This document shows, in pieces, positions 17,742 to 26,773 of a stretch of DNA of 64,000 nt. Below the pieces are notes generated by a model, which saw only the letters and a program-made list of their open reading frames with translations, did not search any database and was not told the origin of the DNA. Origin of the DNA: Ruegeria sp. R14_0 (GTDB taxonomy: Bacteria; Pseudomonadota; Alphaproteobacteria; Rhodobacterales; Rhodobacteraceae); assembly GCF_017743975.1 (NCBI RefSeq), contig NZ_JAGHRC010000006.1, positions 186,001 to 250,000 of the forward strand, in the 5' to 3' direction. The position numbers were made by a program, and so were the translations under genes. Every line of letters begins with the position of its first letter. The stretch's first letter is position 1.

Positions 17742-19436
17742 ATGACAGGGACCAATTATCTAACCGGCGCCGAAGCCATGGTGCGCATGTTAGAGGCGCA
17801 TGGGGTGAAGCACATGTTTGGCCTGTGCGGCGACACGACGTTGCCGTTTTATGACGCTCTGGCGCGCATGGATCATGACATACAGCACATACTGACGCGC
17901 GATGAGCGGCACGCTGCGTATATGGCGGATGGTTATGCTCGCGTGACCGGAAGGCCCGGTGTCTGCGAAGGGCCGTCTGGTGGTGGAGCGACCTACATCC
18001 TTCCCGGAGTGGTCGAGGCCAATGAAAGCTCGGTTCCAATTCTGGCGATCACTTCGGATGTCGCCACGACAAGCCGAGGGAAGTACCCGCTGACCGAGTT
18101 GGATCAGGCGGCGCTGTTCAAGCCCTTGGCCAAGTGGAACGCCTCGTTGGACGACGCCACCCGGTTGCCAGCGATGGTCCGTGCAGCCTTTCGGGCGATG
18201 ACAACCGGCACACCGGGTGCAACACATCTGGCGCTGCCGTTCGACACGCAGAAAGCGCAGGTGGACGAGGCCGAGATCTGGGCTGATGCGCGTCATCGCA
18301 GCTATCCCGCCGAGCGGGCAGGGCCCGATCTGGACGCGGTTGAGGCAGCCGCAGACATTCTGGCACAGGCCAAATCCGCCGTCATCGTATGCGGCGGTGG
18401 GCCGGTGTTGTCCGGGGCGGAAGACGCATTGCGCCGCGTCGCACAGTTGTTGGACATCCCAGTTGCAACAACCGTTTCCGGACAGGGTTCGATTGCCGAA
18501 ACCGATCCGCTGGCCCTTGGTGTTGTCGGCTCAAATGGAGGCGTTCCAGCGACGCGTGCCGTGGTCGATCAGGCGGACGTTGTCATATTCGTCGGCTGCC
18601 GCGCCGGGTCCGTCACGACCGAGCGCTGGCGCAGTCCCGGTCGGGACACAACCATCATTCATATCGATAGTGACCCAATGGTGATTGGCGCGAACTATCA
18701 GACTGACGTGGCGATCTGCGCCGACGCCCGCCTCGCGCTTGAAGCTTTGGCGCAGTCGCTTGAGGCGAGGGGAGATCTTCCGGATTTCGATGGCGCGGCC
18801 AAGGCCCAAGCCGCGTGGGAGACCAAACTGGCCGCTTTTGCACCTCTCGCAGCCAGCCGAGATACCCCGATCCGGCCCGAAGCTGTAATGGCTGCTTTGA
18901 TGGACATTCTGGATGACGACGCGATTGTCGTGGCCGACCCCGGCACACCGTGTCCGTATTTCAGCGCACACTACCGTTGGCGCAGGCCGGGCCGGCACTT
19001 CATCACGAACCGGGCGCATGGTGCGCTGGGGTACTCGCTGGGGGCCGCTATGGGCGCGCATGTGGGTCGGCCATCGGTCAAAACGCTGGCTGTCATGGGC
19101 GACGGGTCATTCGGGTTCGCCTGCGGTGAGTTCGAAACGATAGTGCGGCACAACATGCCAATCACGTCGATCGTGTTCTCAAACGCGGTATTTGGCTGGA
19201 TCAAAGCGGGTCAGGATGCGGGCTTTGGACAGCGCTATTACAATGTCGATTTCAACCGCACAGACCACGCCGCCGTTGCGGCGGCTTTTGGGGTTAAGTC
19301 CTGGACAGTCAAGGATCCAGACGATCTGCAAAAAGTGCTGAAAGAGGCAGTTGAACATGACGGGCCGACATTGGTCGACATCCACTCGCAACCGCTTCAC
19401 AAAGCGGCGGCACCAGTCTCGGAATGGGTGGCGTAA
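17742..19436 (+). CDS. Thiamine-diphosphate-dependent enzyme, acetolactate-synthase-like
   Basis: 564 residues with the three-domain layout of the acetohydroxyacid synthase/benzoylformate decarboxylase family: PYR domain (about 1-170), a central Rossmann domain (about 190-320) and a PP domain (about 365-530). The activating glutamate is in TRDERHAAYMADGYAR, and the ThDP-magnesium motif is GDGSFGFACGE through FSNAVFGW. The FAD-binding residues of true AHAS cannot be judged here. A standalone gene without an ilvN-type subunit next door and beside a racemase and GntR gene suggests a catabolic carboligase or decarboxylase rather than branched-chain synthesis. AAGGAAG precedes ATG 17742. Its last 40 bases overlap the convergent LysR gene. 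Confidence 0.8.
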   Translation: MTGTNYLTGAEAMVRMLEAHGVKHMFGLCGDTTLPFYDALARMDHDIQHILTRDERHAAYMADGYARVTGRPGVCEGPSGGGATYILPGVVEANESSVPILAITSDVATTSRGKYPLTELDQAALFKPLAKWNASLDDATRLPAMVRAAFRAMTTGTPGATHLALPFDTQKAQVDEAEIWADARHRSYPAERAGPDLDAVEAAADILAQAKSAVIVCGGGPVLSGAEDALRRVAQLLDIPVATTVSGQGSIAETDPLALGVVGSNGGVPATRAVVDQADVVIFVGCRAGSVTTERWRSPGRDTTIIHIDSDPMVIGANYQTDVAICADARLALEALAQSLEARGDLPDFDGAAKAQAAWETKLAAFAPLAASRDTPIRPEAVMAALMDILDDDAIVVADPGTPCPYFSAHYRWRRPGRHFITNRAHGALGYSLGAAMGAHVGRPSVKTLAVMGDGSFGFACGEFETIVRHNMPITSIVFSNAVFGWIKAGQDAGFGQRYYNVDFNRTDHAAVAAAFGVKSWTVKDPDDLQKVLKEAVEHDGPTLVDIHSQPLHKAAAPVSEWVA

Positions 19437-20317
19437 GAGGCAATTGCCGGAGTCAACTGGGCCAGAAATTCCTGTGCAATGGTCGACAGCGGACGTCCTT
19501 TGGCGGTGATGATCGCCAGATCAAGCGTCACGGCAGGTCGGAACGGGCGGGTTTGATACCCGCTCTCGCCATCGAAAGTCACCGTGAACGGGTCGATCAT
19601 TGCGACGCCCATCCCTTGTTTGACAAAGCTCAGCAGGTTTTCCGACAAATGCGTGTGAATGCGCGTGTTCCAATTGCATGCCGCAGCTTGAAAGATGTCG
19701 CGGGTCCGTCGGTGGGTTTGATGTTCGGGGCCCATGACGATGAAGGGTTCATTCTTCAGAAGGTCTGGCGTCAGAATGTCATGGGCTGCCAGAGGGCTGT
19801 CTTCGGGGAAGGTCGCCATCGTCTCGAAATGAAAAACCTGATAGTTCAGCGTGTCGTGCAGAATTGGCAGCTCAACGATACCGATTTCGAACAGGCCCGA
19901 GATGACCCACTCCTGTATTTTTGACGAGTATTGCGACTGAAAGCTGACCGACAGATTGGGACGGGACTTTGCAAATCGCGCAATCTCTCGCGGCATGAAC
20001 CCGAATGACAGAAGGTGTGGCGCTGCCACCTGCAACTGCCCGGGATGCTTGTTCTGCAAGTCCGTCACGGCTTGAGCTACGTGATCCAACCCGCGGACCA
20101 CTGTGTCCACCTCACGATACAACAGTTCTGCTTCTGGGGTTGGCAGCAGCCGCCCCTTGGTGCGTTCGAACAGCGGCAGGCGGGCTTCACGCTCTAGTTG
20201 GGCCAGAAGGTTGCTAATACCCGGTTGAGAAATTCCCAGTACCGAAGCCGCTCCTGTGACCGTGCCGGTCTCCATGATGGCGTGAAACGCCTGCAATTGT
20301 CGAAAACGCAGCGACAT
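19397..20317 (-). CDS. LysR-family transcriptional regulator
   Basis: 306 residues with an N-terminal winged helix (LRFRQLQAFHAIMETG, AASVLGISQPGISNLLAQLE) and a periplasmic-binding-like effector domain from about residue 90. ATG 20317 was chosen because AGGGTGG precedes it at good spacing; an in-frame ATG at 20332 lacks one. Divergent from the enolase-superfamily gene 100 bases away, so it probably controls the following dehydrogenase/TRAP operon. The 3' end overlaps the ThDP enzyme gene. Confidence 0.88.
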   Translation of the reverse strand: MSLRFRQLQAFHAIMETGTVTGAASVLGISQPGISNLLAQLEREARLPLFERTKGRLLPTPEAELLYREVDTVVRGLDHVAQAVTDLQNKHPGQLQVAAPHLLSFGFMPREIARFAKSRPNLSVSFQSQYSSKIQEWVISGLFEIGIVELPILHDTLNYQVFHFETMATFPEDSPLAAHDILTPDLLKNEPFIVMGPEHQTHRRTRDIFQAAACNWNTRIHTHLSENLLSFVKQGMGVAMIDPFTVTFDGESGYQTRPFRPAVTLDLAIITAKGRPLSTIAQEFLAQLTPAIASYATHSETGAAAL

Positions 20318-20326
20318 AAGCCACCC

Positions 20327-20374
20327 TATCATTTCTTATGATGGAGTTACGAAAATATAGTATTTGAAATGATA
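20327..20374. promoter_or_regulatory. Widely spaced inverted repeat in LysR/enolase spacer
   Basis: TATCATTTC (20327-20335) and GAAATGATA (20366-20374) form a perfect 9-bp inverted repeat with a 30-base AT-rich spacer, straddling the divergent promoter region. This is a candidate regulatory site for the LysR protein; no binding evidence is available. Confidence 0.4.
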
Positions 20375-20416
20375 TAATGGTCAAGGCAGGCTGCCCCTTA
20401 TCGCTTAGGAGGCTGC

Positions 20417-21550
20417 ATGGGCGATCTGTCACAAAAGATCACAGGATTTGACCTTTGGCACCTTGAACTGCCGGTCACATCCCGGCGTGATCACGGCATT
20501 GGGTCTGTCGAAGGGGTATGTGAGGTCGTCATCTTACGTCTGACGTCAGAAGATGGCAGTCACGGCTTTGGCGAGGCCTCGCCCTGGTCGGTCTTTACTG
20601 GAACGCCCGAAGCAACCTTTGCCGCATTGAACAGGTATCTGCGCCCTCTGGTCGTTGGCGCACGTGTTTCCGACCGGTCCGCTGTAATGGCGCGTGCAGC
20701 CTATGCCGTGGCGCACTGCACCGAAGCGAAAGCGGCCTTGGAGGCCGCTTTGCTGGATTTGGCAGGTCAGATCTGTGCTGTGCCAGTGTGGGCTTTGCTG
20801 GGCGGAAAATGTCGGGACTCGATCCCGTTAAGCTGCTCAATCGCCAATCCCGATTTCGCACAGGACATCGACCTTCTGGCGCGTTTGAAGGACGATGGCG
20901 TTGGGATCGTGAAATTGAAGACAGGGTTCAAGGATCACGCGTTCGACATCCTGCGCCTAGAATACCTGGCGCAGAACTACCCGCAGTTCTCCGTTCGGGT
21001 CGACTATAATCAGGGTCTGACGATCGAGGATGCCCCGGCGCAGGTCCGCGATGTGGCGCAGTTCAATCCTGATTTTGTCGAGCAACCTGTGCGCTCGCAT
21101 CACTATGGGATGATGGCCAAACTTCGGGCCATGACAGACGTGCCTCTGCTGGCCGACGAAAGCGTCTTTGGTCCCGAAGACATGGAGCGCGCTGCGCGCG
21201 AAGGAATTTGTGACGGGGTGTCGGTCAAAATCATGAAGTCCGGAGGACTGACGCGTGGCCAGACTGTTGCCCGAATGGCGGCCGCCCATGGTCTTAGTGC
21301 CTATGGCGGCGATATGTTCGAGGCCGGTTTGGCGCATCTGGCAGGGACACACATGATCGCCGCATCGCCCGAGATCACCTTGGGATGTGAGTTCTATCAG
21401 GCGTGCTATTTTCTGGCCGAGGACATTCTGGAGGAGCCCTTCGAGATCAAAAAGGGACAGGTGATTGTACCCGATGGGCCCGGATTGGGCGGAACACCAG
21501 ATCTCGCCAAATTGAATCATTATGCTGTTTCCAAAGCGGTGGCCGCATGA
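20417..21550 (+). CDS. Enolase-superfamily dehydratase/racemase (muconate lactonizing enzyme subgroup)
   Basis: 377 residues: an N-terminal capping domain (about 1-130) and a TIM barrel. Catalytic residues of the MLE subgroup are all present: a KxK pair at Lys166/Lys168 (VKLKTG), metal ligands Asp196 (VDYNQG), Glu222 (VEQP) and Asp247 (LADES), and the opposing Lys271 (SVKIMKSGG). A lysine on each face fits 1,1-proton transfer (racemase) or syn/anti dehydration. Coupling to a DadA-type dehydrogenase and TRAP genes suggests an amino- or imino-acid substrate; cis-3-hydroxyproline dehydratases of roseobacters have comparable context, but this is only a guess. TAGGAGG lies five bases before ATG 20417. 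Confidence 0.82.
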   Translation: MGDLSQKITGFDLWHLELPVTSRRDHGIGSVEGVCEVVILRLTSEDGSHGFGEASPWSVFTGTPEATFAALNRYLRPLVVGARVSDRSAVMARAAYAVAHCTEAKAALEAALLDLAGQICAVPVWALLGGKCRDSIPLSCSIANPDFAQDIDLLARLKDDGVGIVKLKTGFKDHAFDILRLEYLAQNYPQFSVRVDYNQGLTIEDAPAQVRDVAQFNPDFVEQPVRSHHYGMMAKLRAMTDVPLLADESVFGPEDMERAAREGICDGVSVKIMKSGGLTRGQTVARMAAAHGLSAYGGDMFEAGLAHLAGTHMIAASPEITLGCEFYQACYFLAEDILEEPFEIKKGQVIVPDGPGLGGTPDLAKLNHYAVSKAVAA

Positions 21551-22800
21551 ATGAGGCAAAGACCATAGCGATCATCGGCGCCGGCATTGTTGGCGTTTCG
21601 ACGGCGATCTGGCTGCAACGCGACGGGCATGACGTGATACTGATCGACAAGGCAGGCCCCGGAGAAGGCACCTCGCACGGGAATGGCGGAGTGTTGGCGT
21701 CTTGCTCGATTATTCCGGTGACCGTGCCCGGATTGCTGAAGAAAGCGCCACGGATGCTGTTTGATCCGTCTCAGCCGTTGTTCATGAAATGGGGTTATGC
21801 GCCCAAGCTGCTGCCATGGTTGATGCAGTATCTCAAACACGCAAACGCCGGAGATGTTCAACGGATCGCAGCGGCCTTGACCCCCATCGTCGGAGACAGC
21901 CTCAATGACCATCAGGCTCTGGCGCAGGGCACGGGGGCCGAAAAGTGGATTGTCCCATCGGACTATCTGTTCCTCTACGAGAACCGTCAGCATTTCGACG
22001 GTGATGCCTTTGGCTGGGGCATTCGCCGCGAGCATGGTTTTCAATGGGAAGAACTGGAAGGCGAGGCTTTTCATGCGTACGACCCGATTTTCAGCAAAGA
22101 CATCGGGTTTGCCGCAAAGCTGTCAGATCACGGGCATATCACCGATCCCGGTCGCTATGTGAAAGACCTTGCTGCGCATGTTCAAGCGAAAGGCGGTCGG
22201 ATCGTCCGCGCGACCGTCGATGACGTTGTGCGCGAGAGCGGAACAGTCACGGGCATACGGGCGGGTGGAGAGACCATCGCATGTGATGCCGCCATTGTTA
22301 CCGCGGGGGTTTGGTCAGGGCCGTTGGCCAACAAATTGGGTGTCTCGGTTCCGCTGGAATCCGAGCGCGGGTATCATCTTGAATTGGTGGAACCTTCCGC
22401 AATGCCGAAAAACCCGGTTATGGTAGCGTCAGGCAAGTTCGTCGCGACCCCGATGGATGGTCGTATCCGGCTTGCCGGGATTGTCGAATTCGGCGGGCTG
22501 GACGCGCCGCCCTCGCGGGCACCGTTCGAGTTAATGCGAAAAAATGCCCGGGCGGCCTTCCCGGGCGTGACATGGAAGGATGAGGTGGAGTGGATGGGCC
22601 ATCGGCCCGCGCCAGCGGATTCGATCCCCATCATCGGCAAGGTTCCCGGCGTTGATGGCGCGTTCATGGGCTTTGGCCACCACCACATCGGCCTGACAGG
22701 CGGGCCGAAAACAGGGCGTCTGCTGGCGCAAATGATCACGGGCAGAGCACCGAACACGGACATGAGCGTTTATGCTCCGTCCCGATACACGACTTCATAA
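21547..22800 (+). CDS. FAD-dependent D-amino-acid dehydrogenase (DadA-like)
   Basis: 417-residue DAO-family flavoprotein. The Rossmann FAD motif [20 protein letters not shown] is near the N-terminus, followed by the [10 protein letters not shown] loop typical of DadA, and a C-terminal FAD motif [16 protein letters not shown]. It would oxidise a D-amino acid or cyclic amino acid to the imino/keto acid and pass electrons to the respiratory chain. ATG 21547 overlaps the enolase stop as ATGA, so the two enzymes likely act in sequence on the TRAP-imported compound. Substrate not determined. Confidence 0.85.
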   Translation: MNEAKTIAIIGAGIVGVSTAIWLQRDGHDVILIDKAGPGEGTSHGNGGVLASCSIIPVTVPGLLKKAPRMLFDPSQPLFMKWGYAPKLLPWLMQYLKHANAGDVQRIAAALTPIVGDSLNDHQALAQGTGAEKWIVPSDYLFLYENRQHFDGDAFGWGIRREHGFQWEELEGEAFHAYDPIFSKDIGFAAKLSDHGHITDPGRYVKDLAAHVQAKGGRIVRATVDDVVRESGTVTGIRAGGETIACDAAIVTAGVWSGPLANKLGVSVPLESERGYHLELVEPSAMPKNPVMVASGKFVATPMDGRIRLAGIVEFGGLDAPPSRAPFELMRKNARAAFPGVTWKDEVEWMGHRPAPADSIPIIGKVPGVDGAFMGFGHHHIGLTGGPKTGRLLAQMITGRAPNTDMSVYAPSRYTTS

Positions 22801-22849
22801 CTTACCGGCAAAAAAAGCCGGAGACACGACATTAAACAGGGAGAGAAAG

Positions 22850-23827
22850 ATGAAGAAATTGACCAGCCTATTGGCAGCAACCGCCTTGACCGCTGCAGCG
22901 ACCGTACCGGCTATGGCCGAGAAATGGGATATGCCTATGGCGTATTCGGCGTCGAACTTCCATTCAGCCACGGGTGCGGAGTTTGCCAAATGCGTGACAA
23001 CCGGCACCGGTGGTGAGATCGAGATCGTCACACACCCGTCCGGTTCTTTGTTCAAAGGCGCGGACATCAAGCGGGCCATTCAGACCGGACAAGCCCCCAT
23101 TGGCGAGCGCCTGCTGTCTGGCCACCAGAATGAAAACGCGCTGTTCGGTTTCGACTCGATCCCTTTCCTTGCCACGTCCTTTGATGACAGCGCCAAGCTT
23201 TGGGAAGCCGCAAAACCGTCGATCGAAAAGCTACTGGAAGAACAGAATCTGACGCTTCTATACGCCGTGCCTTGGCCTCCACAGGGTCTGTACTTCAAAG
23301 ACGAAGTGAATTCGGTCGCTGATATGGAAGGCATCAAATTCCGGTCTTACAACAACGCCACCTCGCGACTTGCTGAGCTGACCGGCATGCTGCCGGTGAC
23401 GATCGAGGCCGCTGAAATCAGCCAGGCTTTTGCCACCGGTGTCGCGGACTCGATGGTGTCATCCGGTTCGACCGGCTATGACCGTAAGGTCTGGGAAAGC
23501 CTGAACTATTTCTACGAAGTGGATGCTTGGCTGCCGCGCAACTACGTGATGGTCAATTCTGACATTTGGGCGGGTGTGTCCGATGCCAATAAGAATGTGA
23601 TCAAGGCGTGCGCCGAGCTTGCCGAATATGCGGGCAACTGGCGGGCCAAGGAATACACTGGGTTCACCCTGCAAGGTCTGCGCGATGGTGGCATGACCGT
23701 TGGTCCGGCGTCTGAGCAGATGACCAACGAATTGAAAGAAATTGGTGTGACGATGACCAATGAATGGCTTGAGGCCGCTGGTGACGAAGGCAAAGCTATC
23801 GTCGATGCATTCAATTCGTCTCAGTAA
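22850..23827 (+). CDS. TRAP transporter substrate-binding protein (DctP family)
   Basis: 325 residues with a clear Sec signal peptide (MKKLTSLLAATALTAAATVP, cleavage near AMA-EK). The mature periplasmic protein has the TRAP helix region and the conserved arginine context GIKFRSYN that salt-bridges a substrate carboxylate. It delivers an acidic solute to the DctQ/DctM pair that follows. The start is ATG 22850, after AACAGGGAGAG. Linked to the enolase and dehydrogenase genes, it probably binds their substrate. Confidence 0.9.
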   Translation: MKKLTSLLAATALTAAATVPAMAEKWDMPMAYSASNFHSATGAEFAKCVTTGTGGEIEIVTHPSGSLFKGADIKRAIQTGQAPIGERLLSGHQNENALFGFDSIPFLATSFDDSAKLWEAAKPSIEKLLEEQNLTLLYAVPWPPQGLYFKDEVNSVADMEGIKFRSYNNATSRLAELTGMLPVTIEAAEISQAFATGVADSMVSSGSTGYDRKVWESLNYFYEVDAWLPRNYVMVNSDIWAGVSDANKNVIKACAELAEYAGNWRAKEYTGFTLQGLRDGGMTVGPASEQMTNELKEIGVTMTNEWLEAAGDEGKAIVDAFNSSQ

Positions 23828-23894
23828 TCGCCCAGAGCAGGGCGGCAGAGCATTCTGTCGCCCGCTTTCAATAAAACAACACAGCGGGGACAGC

Positions 23895-24428
23895 ATGGCG
23901 GCATTGCGAGGGCTCAGGTCCGTACTGGATTTCATTTACCTGGCATCGGGGGTTTTGGCTGCGCTCAGTCTGATCGCAATTCTGCTATTGATCGTGGTGC
24001 AAATGCTGGCCCGCTGGACCGGTGAGGTCTTTCCCGGTGCGCCTGACTATGCAGGTTACGCCATGGCCGCGGCTTCTTTCCTGGCGTTTGCCAATGCGCT
24101 GAACCGGGGTAGCCACATTCGTGTTTCAATCCTGCTGAACGCGGTGCCCGATAAGGTGCGCCGCATCCTTGAAATCTGGTGTTTTGCCATCGGTGCTGCC
24201 GTCATGTGGTATTTCTGTTGGTACGCCTACCGCTTTGTCTACTGGAGCTGGAAGTTCAATGATGTCAGCCAGGGTCAGGACAAAACGGCATTGTGGATTC
24301 CGCAATCGACCATGCTGATTGGTGCGGTGATTTTTGCCATCGCCCTAACGGATCATCTGATCCACGTGCTGTTCCGCGGCGATCACCGTATCGTCCGCGA
24401 CCTGGCCGATCAGAGCCACGGAGAGTGA
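23895..24428 (+). CDS. TRAP transporter small permease (DctQ family)
   Basis: 177-residue inner-membrane protein with four hydrophobic helices (for example LIAILLLIVVQMLARW and TMLIGAVIFAIALTDHLI), the normal DctQ layout. It bridges DctP and DctM. ATG 23895 follows AGCGGGG and lies 67 bases after dctP; dctM starts four bases downstream. Function assigned from size, topology and order. Confidence 0.88.
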   Translation: MAALRGLRSVLDFIYLASGVLAALSLIAILLLIVVQMLARWTGEVFPGAPDYAGYAMAAASFLAFANALNRGSHIRVSILLNAVPDKVRRILEIWCFAIGAAVMWYFCWYAYRFVYWSWKFNDVSQGQDKTALWIPQSTMLIGAVIFAIALTDHLIHVLFRGDHRIVRDLADQSHGE

Positions 24429-24432
24429 GAGC

Positions 24433-25746
24433 ATGGAAAACCTGTCTGTCATTATCCTTTTCCTCTTTGTTCTGTTCACCTTGCTGGGCACCGGCGTTTG
24501 GGTTGGACTGGCGCTTATGGGCGTCGCCTGGGTCGGGATGGAACTCTTCACGACGCGACCCGTCGGTGACGTGATGATCACCACGATCTGGTCGGCATCG
24601 TCGTCTTGGACCTTGACCGCGCTGCCGATGTTTATCTGGATGGGCGAAATCCTGTACCGAACGCGATTATCCGAGGACATGTTCAAGGGCCTGTCCCCTT
24701 GGATGGCGCCTTTGCCCGGCGGGTTGGTGCATACGAACATCGTTGGGTGCACGGTTTTTGCAGCCGTTTCCGGATCGTCGGCGGCAACGCTGACAACCGT
24801 GGGAAAGATGTCGATCCCGGAATTGCGCAAACGCAATTACCCTGAACGGATGATCATCGGCACGCTCACGGGCGCGGCCACGTTGGGTTTGATGATCCCG
24901 CCCTCGCTGACGTTGATCGTCTATGGCGTCACTATTAATGAATCGATCACCAAGCTGTTCTTTGCCGGCATCCTGCCCGGTTTGGTGCTGGCTACAATGT
25001 TCATGGGATATGTGGCGATCTACTCAAAACTCGGGAAAGACTGGAAACCGAACACCGAAAACAAGCTGAGCTTCTCTGAAAAGATCAAGAATTCGCGGTT
25101 TCTGCTGCCCGTCATCCTGTTGATCATGGTGGTGATCGGGTCGATGTATCTGGGTTATGCCACGGCGACTGAAGCGGCCGCTTTCGGCGTGATCGGAGGT
25201 TTGCTGCTGGCCGCAGGGCAGGGGTCATTGACTTGGAAGACCTTTACCGAAAGCCTGATGGGGGCCACGCGCACCAGCGCCATGATCGCGCTGATCCTTG
25301 CCGGGGCCGCGTTCCTGTCACTGTCGATGGGGTTCACCGGCCTGCCGCGTGGTCTGGCCGATCTGATCGCCGGGTGGGAGCTGACGAGGTTCGAGCTGCT
25401 TATGGTTCTGTTGGTCTTTTACGTCATCCTCGGCTGTTTTCTGGACGGTATCTCGTCGGTTGTGCTGACGATGGCGGTGGTGGAACCGATGATCCGCGAT
25501 GCGGGTATCGATCTGATCTGGTTTGGGATCTTTATTGTAGTCGTCGTCGAAATGGCGCAGATCACACCGCCGATCGGGTTCAATTTGTTTGTGATGCAGG
25601 GCATGACCAACCATGAGATGAGCTATATCGCCCGTGCGGCGATCCCGATGTTCCTGATCATGGTGCTGATGGTCTTTGTCCTGATCTGGTTCCCTGAACT
25701 CGCCACTTGGCTGCCAGAAAACCTGCGACAAAGCCCCGGCGGGTAA
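24433..25746 (+). CDS. TRAP transporter large permease (DctM family)
   Basis: 437-residue 12-helix sodium-coupled permease of the ion-transporter superfamily. Hallmarks include the SGSSAATLTTVGKMSIPEL segment, the PPSLTLIVYG loop, and the second-repeat counterpart ITPPIGFNLFVMQG. It forms the translocation path with DctQ. Directly downstream of dctQ, with GAGAG before ATG 24433. Confidence 0.93.
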   Translation: MENLSVIILFLFVLFTLLGTGVWVGLALMGVAWVGMELFTTRPVGDVMITTIWSASSSWTLTALPMFIWMGEILYRTRLSEDMFKGLSPWMAPLPGGLVHTNIVGCTVFAAVSGSSAATLTTVGKMSIPELRKRNYPERMIIGTLTGAATLGLMIPPSLTLIVYGVTINESITKLFFAGILPGLVLATMFMGYVAIYSKLGKDWKPNTENKLSFSEKIKNSRFLLPVILLIMVVIGSMYLGYATATEAAAFGVIGGLLLAAGQGSLTWKTFTESLMGATRTSAMIALILAGAAFLSLSMGFTGLPRGLADLIAGWELTRFELLMVLLVFYVILGCFLDGISSVVLTMAVVEPMIRDAGIDLIWFGIFIVVVVEMAQITPPIGFNLFVMQGMTNHEMSYIARAAIPMFLIMVLMVFVLIWFPELATWLPENLRQSPGG

Positions 25747-25752
25747 CGAAAG

Positions 25753-26676
25753 TTGAACCCGCTTCACCTGGCGGCCCGCCATGGTCCTTATGTTCTGGTC
25801 ATGGGACTGGTCGCCGGGTTGTTGTTGCCCGGCTTGGCAGAGCCTATGCGCGCCTTGCTGCCTCCGCTGGTCGCGCTGTTGCTGTTTCTGACGGTCCTGC
25901 GCATTGATCCAGCGTTGTTTGTCGGTTCTTTGATGGACCTGCGACAAGTGACAAAGACCGCGGCAGTCTTTCAACTTGCTATTCCGTTGACGCTCGTCGC
26001 GATTGGAGTGGTCGGCGGTTGGACGGGCTCACCGGTTTTTCTGTCTTTGCTCATCATGGCGTCGGCCCCGTCGATTGCAGGCAGCGCAAATATGTGTCTG
26101 ATGATGGGGCAACCGGCGGAGTTTGCATTGCGCTTGATGGTGATCGGAACCGCCGTTTTACCTTTGACCGTTTTTCCCGTTTTCCTGCTGATGCCCGAAC
26201 TGGGGGATATTCGATCCGTGTTAATGGCGGTGCTTCGATTGTTCCTAACCATCGCCGTATCGACCATAGCGGCAGTTCTGGTGCGACGGACCTTTCTCCG
26301 GTCTCCGTCAGAAACGGCTCTGAAGAACCTGGAAGGCCTGGCGACGATTACTTTTGCGGTTTTTGTGATCGGCCTCATGCCCACATTGGCGGCAACGGCG
26401 TTGGCCAATCCGGCCATCGCACTGTTTTGGGTGATTTTTGCCTGTCTGATAAATTTCGGAGCGCAATTGGCTGCCTTCTTTCTGGCACGCAAACGAATGG
26501 CGGCAGACAGAGTCACGGCCGTTTCGGTGATCGCAGGAAATCGAAATGTTGCGATCTTTTTACTGGCATTGCCACCCGAGATCACAGCGCCTGTTTTGGT
26601 ATTCATCAGTGCATATCAGATACCGATGTACCTGACGCCATTGGTCATGCGCCGTTTGCACCAGGGGCGGCTGTAG
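25753..26676 (+). CDS. BASS-type (bile acid:sodium symporter-like) membrane carrier
   Basis: 307 residues with about nine or ten hydrophobic helices. The loop GNRNVAIFLLALP and the earlier SAPSIAGSANMCLMMGQP resemble the crossed-helix motifs of BASS carriers. It starts at TTG 25753, seven bases after dctM, with AACGAAAG upstream; no better start keeps the first helix. Placement suggests a second transporter for the same pathway, perhaps exporting or importing an organic acid. Substrate unknown. Confidence 0.65.
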   Translation: MNPLHLAARHGPYVLVMGLVAGLLLPGLAEPMRALLPPLVALLLFLTVLRIDPALFVGSLMDLRQVTKTAAVFQLAIPLTLVAIGVVGGWTGSPVFLSLLIMASAPSIAGSANMCLMMGQPAEFALRLMVIGTAVLPLTVFPVFLLMPELGDIRSVLMAVLRLFLTIAVSTIAAVLVRRTFLRSPSETALKNLEGLATITFAVFVIGLMPTLAATALANPAIALFWVIFACLINFGAQLAAFFLARKRMAADRVTAVSVIAGNRNVAIFLLALPPEITAPVLVFISAYQIPMYLTPLVMRRLHQGRL

Positions 26677-26755
26677 GACGCCAAGGACGTTCAGACGGGT
26701 AGCCATTTGCATATCATGAAAATCTGCACAACTTGGGCAGGGGAAGTGCGCAATC

Positions 26756-26773
26756 ACCCGCGATCCTGCGGGT
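26756..26773 (+). promoter_or_regulatory. Hairpin abutting the exosortase start codon
   Basis: ACCCGC and GCGGGT pair across a six-base loop, and the right arm ends at the base before ATG 26774, so the region where a ribosome-binding sequence should lie is inside the stem. It may limit translation initiation. No canonical Shine-Dalgarno is visible otherwise. Confidence 0.45.
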
